A stretch of DNA of 64,000 nucleotides, from the NCBI GenBank assembly GCA_023442465.1, contig JAEZZQ010000050.1:1-64000 (forward strand), written 5' to 3'. The notes below the pieces were generated by a model. The model was given only the letters and a program-made list of their open reading frames with translations, was not told the origin of the DNA and did not search any database. Numbering within the stretch: position 1 is the stretch's first letter; the number at the start of each line of letters is the position of its first letter. Below, one piece after another: positions 61,329-64,000 of the stretch. This stretch comes from Bacillota bacterium. GTDB taxonomy: Bacteria > Bacillota > Clostridia > Lachnospirales > Lachnospiraceae. A program made the position numbers and the translations under genes.

Positions 61329-61339
61329 GGGGAGTGAGT

Positions 61340-61666
61340 GCGAAACTGGTGGGGAGTGGAAATTTTATGTACAATTCGGGGAGGCTGTGTGAGCCTTTCT
61401 TCGGTGGATTTGGTTTCTGTTCCGGCGCTCGCGGCTGTGTTTTCTAAAGGAAACCGTGGATGTTGCGGGGGCGGACGGGCCGGCAGCAACGGACATCCAT
61501 GTCCTATGCTGCCTAAACGCCGCATCCTTGCGGCGTTTTCCCTAGATATTGGGGTTCCCTTAAGAAAGCACAAGCCGCTCGCTGACGGAACAGAAACCAA
61601 ACCACCGAAGAAAGGCTCGGTGAGGTTGTGAATTGTACATAAAATTGGCGAGGTTACTAGTTTCGC
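61340..61666. repeat. Large inverted-repeat (foldback) element
   Basis: 327 bp from GCGAAACT to AGTTTCGC, whose two arms of roughly 110 bp are imperfect reverse complements. Shared blocks include AATTTTATGTACAATTC, GAGCCTTTCTTCGGTGG and TTTGGTTTCTGTTCCG. A small central hairpin AACGCCGC/GCGGCGTT lies off-centre at about 61517. Short ORFs on both strands mirror each other and are not genes. No transposase is present and no target duplication was found. Confidence 0.75.
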
Positions 61667-61936
61667 AATTGCAGGCAGAGAAAAAAGAGTGGAAGGGCGA
61701 AGAGGCTTGAGGAGAGAAGAGTGTGGAAGCGTCAAGAGACTTGTGAATGGAAAAGAAGAGAGTGGGAGTACGAAGGGGTTCTGAAAGAAAAAGTTGAAAT
61801 GTTAAGAGGCTCGGGAAGAGAAACGAGTTGAGATATGAAAAAGTTCAAGGAGAGAAAAGGGTGGAGCATAAAGTAGCTGGAGCGTGAAGCGTGTTGAAAT
61901 GTAAGGTGAGTTGAGGAGTGGATCTTGGGCGGTGGA
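61667..61936 (+). other. Purine-rich, degenerate tandem-repeat leader
   Basis: About 260 bases, strongly G/A-rich on the plus strand, with loosely repeated AAGAGTGGAAG and AAGAGGCTTG-like words. No ORF with a plausible product is seen. It lies directly upstream of the large glycosyltransferase gene. Confidence 0.55.
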
Positions 61937-64000
61937 ATGAAGGCGTGGTTAAAAGGAAAGTTGATAGAAGGGCAGCGGAAGCAGTATGACAGGCTGTTTG
62001 AGAAGAAGAGTATTTCGTATGATGAGTGGATTCGGAAGAAGGAAGAGGTTCTGAGAGAGAAACTTGAGGAGGAGACGGGGGCGTATGGCGGACGAAGGCT
62101 CAGCGTCAGGCAGGTTTCTTATGGGGAGGCGAAGGGTTATGTGACGGGGGGCGGTGTCGGTAAAGAGGAGGCGGATATCGTTCTGTTTCAAGCGTCCGGC
62201 GGAAGGTGTTCGGAGCTTTCAGAGGAGTTAATTAGCAGCTTTTTTCTTGCGCATCCGCAGATTTCTATGGCTTATGGTGATGAGGATGTGCTTAGTCCCG
62301 ATGGGATTCGATATACGCCGTGGTTGAAACCGGATTGGTCCCCGGATACTTTTTTGTCTTGCTTTTATTTCGGTTCTGTATTTGCGGTGCGCACTTATGT
62401 ATTAATGGAGTTGTCGGAGGAGGAGATTCTTGGCTTTAGCGGGAAAGAGGCTGAGGAGGAACGTATATGGATTTATCGCATGTGTCGTTTGCTGGCTCAG
62501 AAGGCCGGCGGTTTTGAAAAGAGACGGGAAGGAAGGCCGGAGGGGTTTCCGGTGGGACATATCGATGAAATATTGTTCCATTCTTTTTTAAACAGAGAAG
62601 GAGAATTGCTTTATAATGAGGGCGGTTATTGGTGTGAAAGCAATACTCTCAATGAAAACCTTTGTTTTGATGAACATAATCCTTTCGGTGGAGATAGTGA
62701 TTCCGGTAAAAGTGAAAAAGGGCTTATTTCCATAATTATTCCATCTAAGGATAACGAGGAAGTGCTGAAACAATGCATAGAGTCCGTAAAAGGTTCGGCG
62801 AAGATGCCTTATGAAATTATTTTGGTGGATAATGGCAGTGAGGAACAGACTAAGGAGAGTCTGAACGGCTATTTAAGTGGACTTGGGATTAAATATACTT
62901 ATATTTATGAAAAAAGACCCTTCCATTTCTCCGCTATGTGCAATATGGGGGCGGCAGCGGCGGCAGGAGAAGTGTGCCTGTTTCTCAATGATGATGTAGA
63001 GGTGCCGGAGGCGGTTGAGCCAGAGAAAATGGAACCGGCGGAACTTGGTTCGGCAGGACTTAAATCGGAGAAGTATGGTTCGGCAGGATTTAAGCCGGTA
63101 GAGCATGGTCATGCAGGGGTTGAGGCGGAAGGACTTGAGCAGAATGCGTCTGAGGAAAATGGGAGAAAAGCAACCGGATGGCTGGAAAAGCTCTATGCGG
63201 AGGCGATGAAGCCTTATGCGGGGGCTGTAGGGGTCAAGCTATTGTATCCGGATTCTGACAGGGTGCAGCATGGGGGTATCGTAAACTTGCGTCTGGGGCC
63301 GGTGCATAAGCTTCAGTTTAAAGATAATAAGGAGCAGTATTATTATGGATGGAACCGTGGCATGAGAAATGTTATCGCGGTAACGGGGGCTTGCCTTGCC
63401 GTTGAGAAGGAGAAGTTTGAGGAAGTGGGTGGTTTCCCCGAGGAATTGCCGGTGGCCTTTAATGATGTGGATTTATGTTTTTCTTTATACGAGAAGGGGT
63501 ATTATAATACAGTTTTACAAGGGACGGTGCTATATCACTATGAATCGCTGAGCAGAGGACAGGATGAAGAGAGGGATAAGCTTGAACGGCTGCTGGCGGA
63601 AAAGCGGAAGCTTTACGCCCGGCATAGGGGGCTTTACGGGAAGGATCCCTTTTACCATAAATATCTGGCAGGAGATATGCTTTCCACGGGATTTGAACTT
63701 AGGGCTGATTATGATTGGCAGGAGAATATGACTTATGGGAAGGTCGTAGAAGCTGGTGGATTATTGGAAGCTGCCAGGGAGGATGCATGTGTCATGATTA
63801 GTCTGGAATATGCGGGAACTTTGGAGGAATGGCGTTGTGGGATAGAGCCGGAGAATGGACCGGACGATCATATGCAGGATTATTATATACAAGGGTATTC
63901 CTTTGTGGCAGGTTCGGATAACGCATGTTATGAAAAGAGAATTTTACTGGAGAGAACAAGCGGAGGGGCAGAATCTTTAAAAGGAGGAGTCCATAGGCTG
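61937..64000 (+). CDS. Large GT2-family glycosyltransferase, 3' end cut by window edge
   Basis: The frame is open from ATG 61937 to the window end, 688 codons. A TTG at 61925 with GAGGAG six bases upstream is an alternative start. Residues about 95-220 resemble a degenerate GT-A domain (MAYGDEDVLSPDG, YTPWLKPDWSPDTFL). Residues about 262-540 are a GT2 domain: LISIIIPSKDNEEVLKQCIE, ILVDNGSEEQT, CLFLNDDVEVPE (DxD-like), then ACLAVEKEKFEEVGGF and FNDVDLCFSLYEKGY. An Ala/Glu/Gly-rich insertion (about 355-411) interrupts the domain right after the DDVE motif and includes a 30-bp triplicated repeat. Rhamnosyl- or similar transferases show this general plan, but the donor is unknown. Confidence 0.85.
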   Translation, partial: MKAWLKGKLIEGQRKQYDRLFEKKSISYDEWIRKKEEVLREKLEEETGAYGGRRLSVRQVSYGEAKGYVTGGGVGKEEADIVLFQASGGRCSELSEELISSFFLAHPQISMAYGDEDVLSPDGIRYTPWLKPDWSPDTFLSCFYFGSVFAVRTYVLMELSEEEILGFSGKEAEEERIWIYRMCRLLAQKAGGFEKRREGRPEGFPVGHIDEILFHSFLNREGELLYNEGGYWCESNTLNENLCFDEHNPFGGDSDSGKSEKGLISIIIPSKDNEEVLKQCIESVKGSAKMPYEIILVDNGSEEQTKESLNGYLSGLGIKYTYIYEKRPFHFSAMCNMGAAAAAGEVCLFLNDDVEVPEAVEPEKMEPAELGSAGLKSEKYGSAGFKPVEHGHAGVEAEGLEQNASEENGRKATGWLEKLYAEAMKPYAGAVGVKLLYPDSDRVQHGGIVNLRLGPVHKLQFKDNKEQYYYGWNRGMRNVIAVTGACLAVEKEKFEEVGGFPEELPVAFNDVDLCFSLYEKGYYNTVLQGTVLYHYESLSRGQDEERDKLERLLAEKRKLYARHRGLYGKDPFYHKYLAGDMLSTGFELRADYDWQENMTYGKVVEAGGLLEAAREDACVMISLEYAGTLEEWRCGIEPENGPDDHMQDYYIQGYSFVAGSDNACYEKRILLERTSGGAESLKGGVHRL
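63047..63136 (+). repeat. Three 30-bp tandem units inside the GT2 gene
   Basis: Units start at 63047, 63077 and 63107. Each begins GGTTCGGCAGG or GGTCATGCAGG and encodes ten residues (GSAGLKSEKY, GSAGFKPVEH, GHAGVEAEGL). They are in frame and lie in the catalytic-domain insertion. Confidence 0.75.

Noticed and set aside
61175..61735. Minus-strand 186-residue ORF and plus-strand 61338-61631 ORF
   Set aside because: They are products of the foldback element, whose arms read similarly in both directions; no plausible protein is encoded.

Overview
The window looks like a chromosomal segment of an anaerobic low-to-mid-GC Firmicute, most likely a Lachnospiraceae-type Clostridia. The reasons are strong GGAGG-type ribosome sites, clustered families typical of that group (FkbH/HAD-IIIC, DUF6056/6044/6311/6077-like membrane proteins, Big_2 and CxxC-repeat surface proteins, ECF transporters with two ATPases) and a tRNA-Ala gene without an encoded CCA. 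No species is claimed. Almost all of the window is devoted to building, decorating, exporting and remodelling a cell-surface polysaccharide.

Layout. 1-977 holds the 5' part of a collagen-like (Gly-X-Y) surface protein on the minus strand. 1308-1697 has a mobile palindromic element and a probable small RNA. 1758-4106 is a GDP-mannose pyrophosphorylase/phosphomannose isomerase fusion. 4208-4280 is tRNA-Ala(CGC), followed by a scarred region with a direct repeat and a degraded gene. 5046-9233 (minus) is a 1395-residue membrane-anchored glucosaminidase-like wall protein. 9564-13777 encodes a double GT26 glycosyltransferase, a sugar-nucleotide epimerase, a GtrA-like flippase and a UDP-galactopyranose-mutase-like flavoprotein. 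13767-32825 is a long run of polytopic membrane proteins, some probably GT-C glycosyltransferases. They are interleaved with two MBOAT O-acyltransferases, an AlgJ/DltD-like partner, an SGNH lipoprotein, an FkbH-ACP-VOC acyl-supply module and a polyprenyl-phosphate GT2. 32999-36708 has a radical SAM protein, another SGNH lipoprotein and a second mutase-like flavoprotein.

37258-41187 is an unrelated metabolic operon: uridine phosphorylase plus a complete ECF importer (S, T, A, A'). It is followed by a convergent PadR regulator operon. 42493-48434 returns to the surface theme with a DUF6077-like membrane protein in two ORFs flanking a repeat element, a third MBOAT, its SGNH-like partner and a degenerate SGNH protein. 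49266-61328 has two GH25 lysozymes interleaved with dTDP-sugar genes (rfbB, rfbA, rfbC; no rfbD seen), an ABC polysaccharide exporter (Wzm/Wzt-like) and a methyltransferase-kinase-like protein resembling the WbdD chain terminators. The window ends inside a large GT2 glycosyltransferase.

How it may work together (inference). Sugar nucleotides (GDP-Man, dTDP-6-deoxyhexose, a uronic-acid epimer) feed glycosyltransferases on an undecaprenyl carrier. GT-C and GtrA/GT2 proteins add branches outside the membrane. Three MBOAT systems O-acylate the chain, one perhaps with an ACP-borne three-carbon group. The Wzm/Wzt pair exports a chain capped by the methyltransferase-kinase protein. GH25 and glucosaminidase enzymes open the wall for insertion. 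The region is peppered with small non-autonomous palindromic elements carrying matched terminal inverted repeats. Several have 8-9 bp target-site duplications, and some sit inside operons.
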